From Marinobacter excellens HL-55 (GTDB taxonomy: Bacteria; Pseudomonadota; Gammaproteobacteria; Pseudomonadales; Oleiphilaceae): a stretch of DNA of 64,000 nt. The stretch's first letter is position 1. The number at the start of each line of letters is the position of its first letter. The stretch is from positions 1-64,000 of the forward strand of contig LJZQ01000006.1 in the NCBI GenBank assembly GCA_001314845.1, in the 5' to 3' direction. The translations under genes and the position numbers were made by a program. Of the stretch, positions 1 to 7,190 are shown in pieces. The notes below the pieces were generated by a model. It saw only the letters and a list, made by a program, of their open reading frames with translations. It was not told where the DNA came from and made no database searches.

Positions 1-568
1 AAGCTATGCTCATCACGTTCGCGTTGCCGATGAGCTTCTTGATATCGCCCGCCAACAAGCTGGCGAGGGTCACAACGTGATGATTGTGATTGATTCTCTT
101 ACCAGGCTTTCCCGTGTGCACAATGCGGAGCGAAAGGGCAGCGGCCGCACCATGTCGGGCGGGATGGATGCGCGAGCGATGGAGATCCCGCGGAGGTTGT
201 TTGGCGCTGCACGAAACATTGAGAATGGTGGCTCGCTGACCATTTTGGCCACCGTTCTAGTGGATACCGGCAGCCGTATGGACCAGGTTATCTTTGAGGA
301 ATTTAAAGGCACAGGGAACATGGAGCTGGTTTTATCAAGAGACGTTGCGAGCCAGCGAATCTTCCCCGCGCTGGACATTTCGAAAAGCAGTACACGCCGT
401 GAGGAGCTGCTGCTAGATCCGAAATATTTAGACAAAATAAGAGCGTTGCGCCGGGCGCTTGGCGGTCTCAAACCGCTAGAGGGCACGAGAAAGCTGGTTG
501 AGCTGCTTGAGAAGTACCCCACAAATGCCGAGCTTCTGAACGGCATCTCCGGAACGCACACTGATTGA
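1..568 (+). CDS. Rho-family transcription termination ATPase, C-terminal part (5' cut by window edge)
   Basis: The reading frame is open from base 2 and ends with TGA at 566-568, leaving about 188 residues. These match the RecA-like ATPase core and C-terminus of Rho: an IDSLTRLSR Walker B strand, the SGRTMSGGMDARA loop, the FGAARNIENGGSLTI block and the EEFKGTGNMEL segment are all visible. Rho is a hexameric RNA-dependent helicase that terminates transcription. The wording of these motifs and the C-terminus (ending GISGTHTD) resemble Rho of Bacteroidetes/Planctomycetes type more than the usual gammaproteobacterial Rho, which has LLDSITRLARAYN and ends near FFEMMKR. I infer a second, divergent Rho copy. 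The N-terminal RNA-binding domain lies outside the window, so length and start are unknown. Confidence 0.85.
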   Translation, partial: SYAHHVRVADELLDIARQQAGEGHNVMIVIDSLTRLSRVHNAERKGSGRTMSGGMDARAMEIPRRLFGAARNIENGGSLTILATVLVDTGSRMDQVIFEEFKGTGNMELVLSRDVASQRIFPALDISKSSTRREELLLDPKYLDKIRALRRALGGLKPLEGTRKLVELLEKYPTNAELLNGISGTHTD

Positions 569-599
569 ATGTGCGGAAAACCGGGGAGACCGGGACACA

Positions 600-776
600 T
601 CTATTTTCGATATTTATTTTCGCGGGATATTGTGGTGGGTTATCGACATTGGTGGCAACAATCTACGGCTGATTGCCTTCATTGAATTTCGTGATAACCG
701 TATGTACGTAAAACACATCTGCAGTCACGCCGAATACGACCGGCTGACTGACAAATACCGTCGTAGTAAGGAGTGA
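600..776 (+). pseudogene. HigB-type toxin remnant, N-terminus missing
   Basis: In the frame ending with TGA at 774-776 the translation reads WWVIDIGGNNLRLIAFIEF, then YVKHICSHAEYDRL. This matches the C-terminal half of HigB/RelE-fold mRNA interferases, which cut ribosome-bound mRNA. About 40-50 N-terminal residues are absent and there is no plausible start codon. The upstream DNA instead carries the end of the Rho-like gene and a CCGGGGAGACCGGGACACATC tract. The stop overlaps a GTG just ahead of higA, the normal higB-higA spacing. The toxin is very likely dead, because the missing part contributes to the ribosome- and RNA-binding surface. Confidence 0.72.
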
Positions 777-781
777 GGCCC

Positions 782-1198
782 ATGTTATCGCCTGCTTTTG
801 TTGAGATAAGAGATGCGCTGGCTCAGGTACCTTTCGTGGCCCACATTGAGGCTCAGGATGACTATGAGCAAGCGTTGGAACTGATGGATCAGTTGGTGGA
901 CGACTACGACGCCAATCGGCTGTTAATTGAGATTCTGGCTGTCAGCATTGAGCGCTGGGAGGATCAGTCTGCTGAGTTTTCCGACTTTAATGCCACTGTT
1001 GCTGAAACGGACAGGAGGATTGCTGTACTGAAAACCCTGATGGCTCAACACGGTCTTGGGGTGGCTGATCTGCCGGAGTTGGGTTCAAAGGGCAATGTGA
1101 GCAAAATTCTCAACGGTGCTGAAGGGAAAAAGCTGACCCGCAAACATATGGAAGCGTTGGGTAAGCGGTTCGGGGTGCCTCCGGTACTGTTTTTCTGA
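782..1198 (+). CDS. higA: HigA-type antitoxin / XRE-family regulator
   Basis: This 138-residue protein has the size and layout of HigA antitoxins: a helical N-terminal half, then a compact helix-turn-helix with LPELGSKGNVSKILNG followed by KKLTRKHMEALGKRFGV. HigA binds and neutralises HigB and represses the higBA promoter. The ATG at 782 is preferred over the GTG at 773 because it matches the family start. The partner toxin directly upstream is truncated, so this now looks like an orphan antitoxin, perhaps kept as a regulator or as protection against other HigB toxins. The family call is firm; the present role is inferred. Confidence 0.85.
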   Translation: MLSPAFVEIRDALAQVPFVAHIEAQDDYEQALELMDQLVDDYDANRLLIEILAVSIERWEDQSAEFSDFNATVAETDRRIAVLKTLMAQHGLGVADLPELGSKGNVSKILNGAEGKKLTRKHMEALGKRFGVPPVLFF

Positions 1199-1226
1199 AA
1201 ACGACGGACCGAAGGAGAAAAGCAAT

Positions 1227-2168
1227 ATGAGCACCGCTTCAGCGGCCTATCCAATCGGTACGCCCGGCACTCCGTGGGGTGATGCGGAACGTGCTCAGTG
1301 GCTGTCACGGCAGATCCGTCAACGCAGTTACGAGTCCGATGTGTTGAACGTGATCGAGCGGCTGCGTTCGAGCTTTGATGTGCATGAGTATGGCTGTCTG
1401 GAATATGGCCCGGACGTTTATCCGCTGATGGCGATCCGCAGCCGCAACTGGCGTGCCGATCGGCCGGTGGTACTGATTACGGGCGGAGTGCATGGCTATG
1501 AAACAAGCGGTGTCCATGGCGCGCTGCAGTTCGTTGAACAACATGCACTGGATTACGCGGGCCGTGTAAACCTGCTGGTCGCGCCTTGTGTCAGCGCCTG
1601 GGCTTACGAACGCATCCATCGCTGGAACGCGAACGCGATTGATCCCAACCGGTCATTTCGTGATGACGGCCAGGCCGGGGAGTCAGCGGCGCTCATGCAC
1701 CTGGTCGCTTCGCTCGATGAGCCAATACTGGTGCACGTCGACCTGCATGAGACGACCGATACCGACGAAACCGAGTTCCGCCCGGCGCTTGCGGCCCGCG
1801 ATGGTAAATCGTTTGAGCCGGGTGACATTCCGGACGGCTTCTACCTGGTGGATGACACCGAGAGCCCGCAGCCAGATTTCCAGCAGGCGGTGATCGAGGC
1901 GGTGGAAAAGATCACCCATATCGCGCCGGCGGATGACAAGGGCGAGATCATCGGCTCACCGGCGACCGCTCGGGGCGTTATTCAGTATCCGCTGGCGCAG
2001 CTTGGTTTGTGCACCAGCATGACCAATGCCCGCTACAGGACCACCACCGAGGTATACCCAGACAGCGACCGAGTAACCCCCGAGCAATGCAATGCCGCGC
2101 AGGTTGCTGCGGTGCGTGCGGCGATCGACTATGCGCTGTCAGTAGGCCCGATCAATAATCTCACATAA
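1227..2168 (+). CDS. M14-family zinc metallocarboxypeptidase-like protein
   Basis: The 313-residue protein shows the M14 zinc site: H89 and E92 in GGVHGYE, and H174 in VDLHETTD. It also has an IDPNRSF substrate-binding motif and a late glutamate (E275, in TTTEVYP) at the place of the catalytic base. M14 enzymes remove C-terminal residues from peptides or act as deacylases on amino-acid conjugates. There is no signal peptide, so it is probably cytoplasmic. A GAAGGAGA ribosome site precedes the ATG. The last 30 bases overlap the convergent BtuF-like gene. The substrate cannot be told from sequence. Confidence 0.85.
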   Translation: MSTASAAYPIGTPGTPWGDAERAQWLSRQIRQRSYESDVLNVIERLRSSFDVHEYGCLEYGPDVYPLMAIRSRNWRADRPVVLITGGVHGYETSGVHGALQFVEQHALDYAGRVNLLVAPCVSAWAYERIHRWNANAIDPNRSFRDDGQAGESAALMHLVASLDEPILVHVDLHETTDTDETEFRPALAARDGKSFEPGDIPDGFYLVDDTESPQPDFQQAVIEAVEKITHIAPADDKGEIIGSPATARGVIQYPLAQLGLCTSMTNARYRTTTEVYPDSDRVTPEQCNAAQVAAVRAAIDYALSVGPINNLT

Positions 2169-2921
2169 CGCGTCCAACCCATCCGTCAGCGCCGCCGGCC
2201 CCGGCTGAAGAATCAGCGGTGACTTGATCTCATACAGGTGGTTGTTGGCCACGGCCGGTATATCGGCCCAGCCGGGGCGCTCGGCCACTTGCTCTGGGCG
2301 GAATTTCCGACCGCACCAGGAACCGATGATGATGTCCGGTTTGCGGGTGATAACGTCGTCGGGGTTTTCGATGATGCGTTCCCTGGCCCCCGGCTCGGTG
2401 GCCCTTTCCGGGAATATATCCTCGCCACCGGCAATACCAATCAGTTCAGATACCCAGCCAATGCCGGTGATCATCGGGTCGCCCCATTCTTCGAAGTAGA
2501 CTCGTGGGCGGTCTGATCTTGCTCTTTCCGCTCTGATTAGTTCAACCCTGTCAGACAGCGCCTGAGCATAGGGATCAGTCTGCTCGGCCAGGCCTAACAT
2601 GCCGCCGAGGGTTCGGATCATAGACAGGATTCCCGCCACGGTGCGCTGGTTAAAGACATGCACGGCCACGCCGCTGCGCACGAGTTCGGCGGCGATGTCC
2701 GCCTGCATGTCGGAGAACCCGACGACCAGATCCGGCTTCAGCTCCAGGATTCGCTCGATCTTGGCGGAGGTGAACGCGGAGACTTTCGGCTTTTCCTTCC
2801 TTGCTCTCTCGGGTCGTACGGTGAACCCGGATATGCCGACGATGCGATCCTCGGCGCCGATGGCGTAGAGAGTCTCTGTGGTTTCTTCGGTCAGGCAGAT
2901 GATGCGTTGTGGATAATTCAT
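2139..2921 (-). CDS. BtuF-like cobalamin/metal-chelate binding protein
   Basis: Translation from the ATG at 2921 gives 260 residues of the helical-backbone type III substrate-binding fold: RIICLTEETTETLYAIGA at the start, LKPDLVVGFSD, then the second lobe with VYFEEWGDPM and a terminal GLDALCEII. Relatives bind vitamin B12 or siderophore-like chelates and pass them to BtuCD-type importers. No clear signal peptide follows the chosen start, which is unusual for an importer subunit but common in the cytoplasmic-looking members annotated as cobalamin-binding. An open frame continues upstream to 3320 but lacks a fitting start. No permease or ATPase is next to it. It runs convergently into the M14 gene. 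Confidence 0.8.
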   Translation of the reverse strand: MNYPQRIICLTEETTETLYAIGAEDRIVGISGFTVRPERARKEKPKVSAFTSAKIERILELKPDLVVGFSDMQADIAAELVRSGVAVHVFNQRTVAGILSMIRTLGGMLGLAEQTDPYAQALSDRVELIRAERARSDRPRVYFEEWGDPMITGIGWVSELIGIAGGEDIFPERATEPGARERIIENPDDVITRKPDIIIGSWCGRKFRPEQVAERPGWADIPAVANNHLYEIKSPLILQPGPAALTDGLDALCEIIDRAY

Positions 2922-3023
2922 GGGAGTACTATACCTTGGATGTGAGGGGTTTGGCTCGCCGCTTGATTTCCGGCCATTTGGCCCGATTGTTTCCACTATC
3001 TGACACATCAGAGGCGACCAATC

Positions 3024-3464
3024 ATGACTGACATCCGACACCTCGTATGCCCCCATTGCCACAAAACCAATCGCGTACCGGCCGAGAAGCTTTCGGCCGG
3101 GGGCAACTGTGGCGCGTGCAAGCAACCGCTCTGGCCGGACCAGCTGCTGGATCTTACGGAGCAGACGTTTGCGGCACACACCGGGCGCAGCGATGTGCCG
3201 GTGCTGGTAGATTTCTGGGCCAGCTGGTGTGGGCCTTGTAAGGCGATGGCGCCGCAGTTCGAGCAGGCGGCGAACGCCTGGCGCGGTAAAGTGCGTTTTG
3301 CCAAGTTGAACACCGAGCAATCACCGGGGCCGGCCGGGCAGTTTGGCATTCGCAGCATTCCCACAATGATCCTGTTCCAGAATGGCCGGGAAGTGGCCCG
3401 TCAGAGCGGTGCCATGAATCAGGCGCAGATCAGCCAGTGGCTGCAATCGAAGGGTATTCGGTAG
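3024..3464 (+). CDS. trxC: Thioredoxin 2 (TrxC)
   Basis: The 146-residue protein has the TrxC layout: an N-terminal zinc ribbon with CPHC (C9, C12) and CGAC (C29, C32), then a thioredoxin fold with the WCGPC active site (C69, C72) and the cis-proline motif SIPTM. TrxC reduces disulfides in the cytoplasm and is linked to oxidative stress. In E. coli it is OxyR-controlled, but I do not recognise an OxyR site here. The length matches the family. Confidence 0.97.
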   Translation: MTDIRHLVCPHCHKTNRVPAEKLSAGGNCGACKQPLWPDQLLDLTEQTFAAHTGRSDVPVLVDFWASWCGPCKAMAPQFEQAANAWRGKVRFAKLNTEQSPGPAGQFGIRSIPTMILFQNGREVARQSGAMNQAQISQWLQSKGIR

Positions 3465-3582
3465 CTCTGGGAAACCGGGGCAGATCTACTTTCTGGTGAA
3501 TTTAACGGCATAGCCTGGGCGAATAGTATTTAATGGGTGTTCATATGACACCCAGATAACAAACGCAGAGACAGGCCCGACT
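3465..3582. repeat. Intergenic with a possible REP-like fragment
   Basis: Right after trxC the stretch GAAACCGGGGCAGATCTACT (3473-3492) resembles GAAAACCGGGGAGACCGGGACACATCT at 576-602. Both look like degenerate forms of the CCGGGGACAGATCTATTT tract that often accompanies RAYT transposases in gammaproteobacteria. That link is from memory and no transposase is present in the window. The rest is leader of the next gene. Confidence 0.3.
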
Positions 3583-3873
3583 ATGCATGTGGATAAAGCA
3601 AAAAAGCGTATTGCCAAGCAGGTTAAGAAGGGCTTCCATGGCTATCCGTTAGTGTCGCTGGAGTACTTTGGAAAAACGCCGGGTTCGGCCACCGAGGTCG
3701 TTATTTCATTTATTGAGGAAGAGGGTGCAGATCCGCAGAAGCAGACCGTTGTGAGTGGCGGTGACGCCCGGGAAGATGAAACGATTCAATCCACTCTGCT
3801 AAAAATTATTGAGCGGGTGGGTGCCAAAACGGTGACTGAGGTCGACGGCATTTCCACTCTCGATAAAAACTGA
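3583..3873 (+). CDS. Small conserved-looking hypothetical protein (96 aa)
   Basis: I do not recognise this 96-residue protein. It starts with a basic segment (KAKKRIAKQVKKGFHGYP), continues with beta-strand-like stretches such as ATEVVISFIEEEG, and ends with acidic and helical sequence (TIQSTLLKIIERVG). There is no signal peptide or membrane helix, so it is probably a cytosolic alpha/beta mini-domain. An AGAGACAGG ribosome site lies upstream. The next gene follows 13 bases later in the same direction, suggesting co-transcription. Confidence 0.65.
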   Translation: MHVDKAKKRIAKQVKKGFHGYPLVSLEYFGKTPGSATEVVISFIEEEGADPQKQTVVSGGDAREDETIQSTLLKIIERVGAKTVTEVDGISTLDKN

Positions 3874-3886
3874 CCCGGAACCCGAG

Positions 3887-4120
3887 ATGTTCAAGCCCAG
3901 TTGTTACAGCTGCCGGAAAAAGTTTGAGCCATCTGCGCTGAGGGTTTCTTACTCGAAGAATTACTGCGAAAGCTGCGGTGTTGGGTTGTTTGGTGAGGAT
4001 TACTTCAACTTCCCGCCAAAGCCTGCGCCAACAACCCGGAAGAACCTGGTGGTTCATGGTGCAGTGCTTATTTTCGGCGCTGTTTTTTTCGCGTTATGGC
4101 TGTCGATTAGCGGGTTTTGA
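3887..4120 (+). CDS. Zinc-ribbon protein with one membrane helix (77 aa)
   Basis: The protein has two CxxC pairs (CYSC near residue 6, CESC near residue 29), the signature of a small zinc ribbon. A C-terminal hydrophobic helix (LVVHGAVLIFGAVFFALWL) follows. It is probably an inner-membrane protein with its ribbon in the cytoplasm. It sits 13 bases after the 96-residue gene. I cannot name a function. A separate gene coding a 55-residue Cys-rich protein lies on the other strand at 4211-4378. Confidence 0.65.
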   Translation: MFKPSCYSCRKKFEPSALRVSYSKNYCESCGVGLFGEDYFNFPPKPAPTTRKNLVVHGAVLIFGAVFFALWLSISGF

Positions 4121-4210
4121 GGGCGAAGGCCCGATAAAGCCGGTTGCCCCAACTGCCCGGCAGAACCTGTCGTGCATTGTGCTGTGATTCTTTTTGGTTT
4201 CCCGCGTTCT

Positions 4211-4378
4211 TTATCCGCCTTTCTTGAATTTTGCTTTGCAGTTGCCGCTCATGCACATTGTGCAGTAGTGCTCACGGTCTTCGTGTTTGGTGCCCTCTGC
4301 GAGCGTGATGCCGCAGCCGTTGCAGAGCAGGATGGCAAGTTCGCCCTCAATTTTCACAATTGCGTTCTGGTAATTCAT
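4211..4378 (-). CDS. Tiny Cys-rich zinc-binding-type protein (55 aa)
   Basis: The minus strand has an ATG at 4378 and TAA at 4211-4213. The 55 residues begin MNYQNAIVKIEGELAILLCN. They carry a CNGC pair, an EHYCTMC pair and a later GNC, then end in a basic tail (KAKFKKGG). The cysteine spacing suggests a zinc knuckle or ribbon. Codon use fits its neighbours. It is too short for ordinary gene callers and the ribosome site is weak, so I rate it as probable. The + strand reading in this stretch looks like a shadow. Confidence 0.6.
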   Translation of the reverse strand: MNYQNAIVKIEGELAILLCNGCGITLAEGTKHEDREHYCTMCMSGNCKAKFKKGG

Positions 4379-4458
4379 AAGCAGATCTCGAGAAAACCCA
4401 TTTCTTGAAAGGGGCGTATGGGTATTTTGTCTGTCAGTACTGATGATAAGGAGTAGCT

Positions 4459-4718
4459 ATGTTTCGCATTCACGTTGAGAGGCTTCTCAACACTGACATA
4501 AATACGGTCTTTGAGGCCATCGCAGATCATGCCCGTTCGCTGTTCAGCATACGAGGGGCGAGATCGTTTTAAAGGCTGAGGGTCAACAGACCCGCGTGGT
4601 CTGGATCTCCGAAGGGCATGTGCGAGTGCCACTGCTCGGCCGGTTGATGGATCGGGCAGCTGAGCGCAGTTTCTCTAAAGCCTTCAATTCGTTGCTCAAG
4701 GCCATTGAGCGGCTTTGA
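4459..4718 (+). pseudogene. SRPBCC (polyketide cyclase/START-like) family remnant with internal deletion
   Basis: An ATG at 4459 behind an AAGGAG site gives MFRIHVERLLNTDINTVFEA, a typical SRPBCC first strand and helix. The frame then closes at TAA. About 25 bases later another frame reads TRVVWISEGHVRVPLLGRLM and ends in SFSKAFNSLLKAIERL with TGA at 4716-4718, a typical SRPBCC C-terminus. Normal members are about 140-150 residues, so roughly 60-80 central residues and the frame are lost. SRPBCC proteins bind lipids or other hydrophobic ligands. This copy cannot make a fold. Confidence 0.65.
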
Positions 4719-4740
4719 GGTCTGTCTGGTGAGGGCACGC

Positions 4741-5286
4741 TCAATTATCGGCGAGCGCACGCACGCAGCGGTTAAATATCTCCGCCGAGAAAAACCGGTG
4801 TTCGCCTGGCTGCCGCGCTACGAACAGGTGGCCACCGGATGCGCGGATTCCGCCTTCGATCATCAGGTTATCGCTCATCTCGAAGTCTTCAATGGTGTGG
4901 CCCAGTTCATCTAGGGCGGTTGCGCCAGCCCGTTCCCGGTAGTGCCGGTTGTCCAGGGTGAACCCGAAGGCGGGCTTGCCTTGGCCGACCATGTAACCGA
5001 CCTCGAACACGGTGCCCGGATCAGCGCTGATGCCCCGGAACGGGGTGAGGTTGGCAATGATGGCGTCACAACTATTCATCAGTTCGCGATTGGCCTGGTA
5101 AATCCGGTGGCCGCGCTCGGGTTTTGCCTCGTCGTCTGAAAACGCCAGCGCCGTGTCCAGCGGGTCGACACCCTCGAATCCGGCGTCTTGGAGCAGACGT
5201 TTTTTCTCAGCCACGATGGCCGTGTGGTCCTCCGCCGGGAAGAAGACTTCCGGGCCGGCGAGGTAGATGCGTTTTGGTTTTGCCAT
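4741..5286 (-). CDS. Nucleoside 2-deoxyribosyltransferase family protein
   Basis: Translation from the ATG at 5286 gives 181 residues starting MAKPKRIYLAGPEVFFP, the nucleoside 2-deoxyribosyltransferase N-terminus. The family's YLAGP motif, the SCDAIIANLTPFRG segment and the DPGTVFEVGYM segment with the catalytic glutamate are visible. These enzymes swap bases between 2'-deoxynucleosides in purine/pyrimidine salvage. The frame is open to 5352, but the downstream start matches the family. Next to the C-terminus is the SRPBCC remnant, and a fragment resembling this gene's C-terminal region appears near 7130-7190. Confidence 0.88.
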   Translation of the reverse strand: MAKPKRIYLAGPEVFFPAEDHTAIVAEKKRLLQDAGFEGVDPLDTALAFSDDEAKPERGHRIYQANRELMNSCDAIIANLTPFRGISADPGTVFEVGYMVGQGKPAFGFTLDNRHYRERAGATALDELGHTIEDFEMSDNLMIEGGIRASGGHLFVARQPGEHRFFSAEIFNRCVRALADN

Positions 5287-5513
5287 GTTGATGTTGTCTC
5301 TTACTTCGGCGTTGGCTCTGGACCTGCGCATTGTTGCGGTAGGTTGGGTCACGGTATCGCTGCGGAAGTCGATTACGAGGACTGCGTCCTGCGAATGTTG
5401 TGGAAATCTTGAGCCTGAAGGTAATCTGATTCAAGCTTAATCAGCTCTGTGCCGCACTCGGCCGTAGTGAATCTTATGTTCATCACTCAAATTTCTTATC
5501 CAGGAGTTGCGTT

Positions 5514-5969
5514 ATGGGTCTGGCTATCGCACTGCATGTTCTCTCTGCCGTTATCTGGGTTGGCGGTATGTTTTTCGCCTACATGGCTATGCGCCCGGCG
5601 GTGGTTGAGGTGATTGATGCCTCCCAGCGTGGCGCGCTCTGGTGTGCCACCTTGTCACGGTTTTTCCAGTGGGTATGGGCGGCGGTGATTCTGTTGCTGG
5701 TGACCGGGTACTGGATGATTTTCAGTGTGTTCGGCGGCATGGCTGGTGCGGGCTGGCATATCCATGTGATGCAGGCGCTGGGGATTGTGATGATCCTGCT
5801 CTACGCCCACGTTTACTTTGTCCCCTTCCGGCGGCTGAAACGGGCGGTTGCCAATCAGGACCCTCAGGATGGCGGGCGTCAGGTGGGGCAGATTCGAAAG
5901 CTGGTGGGTACTAACCTGATTCTTGGGCTGATCGTCGTAGCGATTGGGGCTGGCGGGAAGTATCTGTAA
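5514..5969 (+). CDS. CopD-domain membrane protein
   Basis: The 151-residue protein has four hydrophobic segments. The first (LAIALHVLSAVIWVGGMFFA) matches the CopD/YozB-type heme- or copper-associated membrane domain, with the conserved His8 and W-G-G pattern. A second conserved histidine pair sits in GWHIHVMQ. CopD proteins take part in copper uptake or handling in the inner membrane, but many stand-alone members have unknown roles. No copC, copA or other copper gene is adjacent. A CAGGAG ribosome site precedes the ATG. Confidence 0.8.
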   Translation: MGLAIALHVLSAVIWVGGMFFAYMAMRPAVVEVIDASQRGALWCATLSRFFQWVWAAVILLLVTGYWMIFSVFGGMAGAGWHIHVMQALGIVMILLYAHVYFVPFRRLKRAVANQDPQDGGRQVGQIRKLVGTNLILGLIVVAIGAGGKYL

Positions 5970-5980
5970 ACCCGGGACCC

Positions 5981-6014
5981 GTATTTTCCGAAATACAGGC
6001 TCTGCCGCGCCTGT
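5981..6014 (+). terminator. Overlapping short inverted repeats after the CopD gene
   Basis: GTATTT at 5981-5986 pairs with AAATAC at 5991-5996, and ACAGGC at 5995-6000 pairs with GCCTGT at 6009-6014. Two alternative small hairpins lie just downstream of the CopD stop. There is no clear T-run, so this may be a weak terminator or only a processing structure. Confidence 0.35.
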
Positions 6015-6093
6015 AGTAACCCCTTAATACCCGCCCCGATACCACCGTTGCTACTGTTTCCTGACCTGGCAATACAAGCACAAGGAGACAGCC

Positions 6094-6663
6094 ATGAGCG
6101 GGAAAAAGATTCTGATGATTACCGGTGATTTCACTGAGGACTACGAAACCATGGTGCCGTTCCAGGCACTGCAGGCCGTTGGTCATACGGTTCACGCCGT
6201 CTGCCCGGATAAAAAAGCAGGCGATACTGTCGCCACGGCGATCCACGATTTTGAGGGCGACCAGACTTACAGCGAAAAGCCGGGCCACCGGTTTGCCTTG
6301 AATGCAGATTTTGACGGACTGGATCCAGCAGAGTACGACGCGCTGGTGGTGCCCGGCGGCCGTGCGCCGGAGTACCTGCGGCTCAACAAGGAAGTGCGGA
6401 GCTTGGTTCGTCATTTCTTTGAAACCAACAAGCCGGTGGCGGCGATCTGTCACGGTGCTCAGTTGCTGGCAGCGGCAGGGGTTCTGGAGGGCCGTAAATG
6501 CTCGGCCTATCCGGCCTGCCAGCCGGAAGTGGAACTGGCCGGCGGCACCTTCGCCGCTATCGAGGTTGATCAGGCGGTCACCGATGCTAATCTGGTAACA
6601 GCGCCTGCGTGGCCAGCTCATCCGGCCTGGCTTGCGCAGTTCTTCAAGTTGCTGGATCAGTAA
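6094..6663 (+). CDS. DJ-1/PfpI family protein
   Basis: The 189-residue protein has the DJ-1/PfpI fold. The cysteine nucleophile is C119 in the elbow motif [11 protein letters not shown], the matching early glutamate is E15 (GDFTEDYE), and [12 protein letters not shown] follows strand order. Family members act as glyoxalases/deglycases, general stress chaperones or intracellular peptidases; sequence alone does not separate these. It is cytosolic. A good AAGGAGA site precedes the ATG and a strong hairpin follows the stop. Confidence 0.9.
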   Translation: MSGKKILMITGDFTEDYETMVPFQALQAVGHTVHAVCPDKKAGDTVATAIHDFEGDQTYSEKPGHRFALNADFDGLDPAEYDALVVPGGRAPEYLRLNKEVRSLVRHFFETNKPVAAICHGAQLLAAAGVLEGRKCSAYPACQPEVELAGGTFAAIEVDQAVTDANLVTAPAWPAHPAWLAQFFKLLDQ

Positions 6664-6666
6664 CCG

Positions 6667-6694
6667 CTGAGGGGCCAGCCTGCTGGCCCCTCAG
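6667..6694 (+). terminator. Perfect 12-bp inverted repeat after the DJ-1 gene
   Basis: CTGAGGGGCCAG (6667-6678) and CTGGCCCCTCAG (6683-6694) form a GC-rich stem with a 4-base loop (CCTG) starting four bases after the stop codon. There is no T-run, so it may act as a Rho-assisted or partial terminator, or protect the mRNA 3' end. Confidence 0.6.
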
Positions 6695-6723
6695 CGTCCT
6701 CAGGCACGCCCAGGGAGGCCGTT

Positions 6724-7104
6724 ATGTGCAAGCTCTTTATCAATGCCGACTCGGAGCTTTGGATCAGCCGGACTCACTCTCTGCGCATCGACGGCATGGT
6801 CACCAGCGTGCGGATGGAAAACGCCTTTTGGCAGGTGCTTTCAGAGCTGGCTGAGCGGGATGGTATGAACCTACCGCAGATGATAACCCGGCTTTACCAC
6901 GAGTCGATTGATGCCGGCCATGATCTCGGCAATTTCACATCCTTCCTTCGGGTCTGTGCGCTGCGCTATCTTGAGCTGCAACTGAGTGGAGACGTTCCGA
7001 GGGATGCCCTGGTGCCGATTGCCTCACTGGATGCAGACCGTATTCTCGCGGGCAAATCCAGTGAGCCGGCAACACCGGAAGTCGTGAGCAAGGCAAGGCA
7101 CTGA
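6724..7104 (+). CDS. Ribbon-helix-helix domain protein (126 aa)
   Basis: The central part (SLRIDGMVTSVRMENAFWQV, then LSELAERDGMNLPQMITRLYHE) fits the RHH_4-type ribbon-helix-helix domain: a beta strand followed by two helices, with a further helix containing FTSFLRVCALRYLE. Such proteins bind DNA as dimers and often act as small repressors. The ATG follows a GGGAGG site. It lies downstream of the DJ-1 gene but past a strong hairpin, so co-transcription is uncertain. Its target is unknown. Confidence 0.78.
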   Translation: MCKLFINADSELWISRTHSLRIDGMVTSVRMENAFWQVLSELAERDGMNLPQMITRLYHESIDAGHDLGNFTSFLRVCALRYLELQLSGDVPRDALVPIASLDADRILAGKSSEPATPEVVSKARH

Positions 7105-7129
7105 CGGCGAGACGATCGGCTAGGCAGCG

Positions 7130-7190
7130 CCGGGTTCCTTGTTCGCGGATACCGCCCTCGATCATTAGGCTATCGGTCTTGTCCTGTGCT
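7130..7190 (-). pseudogene. Short fragment resembling the nucleoside deoxyribosyltransferase C-terminal region
   Basis: On the minus strand the bases read DKTDSLMIEGGIREQGT, matching SDNLMIEGGIRASGG in the gene at 4741-5286. The DNA also matches: TTCGCGGATACCGCCCTCG here versus TGCGCGGATTCCGCCTTCG there. The likeness fades on both sides. I read it as the leftover of a second, deleted copy. The evidence is a short match, so confidence is limited. Confidence 0.4.

Noticed and set aside
70..600. Long open frame on the minus strand opposite the Rho-like gene.
   Set aside because: It has no family features and mirrors a well-supported gene on the other strand.
2908..2916. Single perfect DnaA box in the start of the BtuF-like gene, and others at 3586 and 36587.
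   Set aside because: Isolated boxes inside or near unrelated genes; no dnaA/dnaN, AT-rich unwinding region or box cluster, so there is no oriC here.
2922..3320. N-terminal extension of the BtuF-like frame (to 393 residues).
   Set aside because: The added part overlaps trxC in reverse and does not match the family, which starts at 2921.
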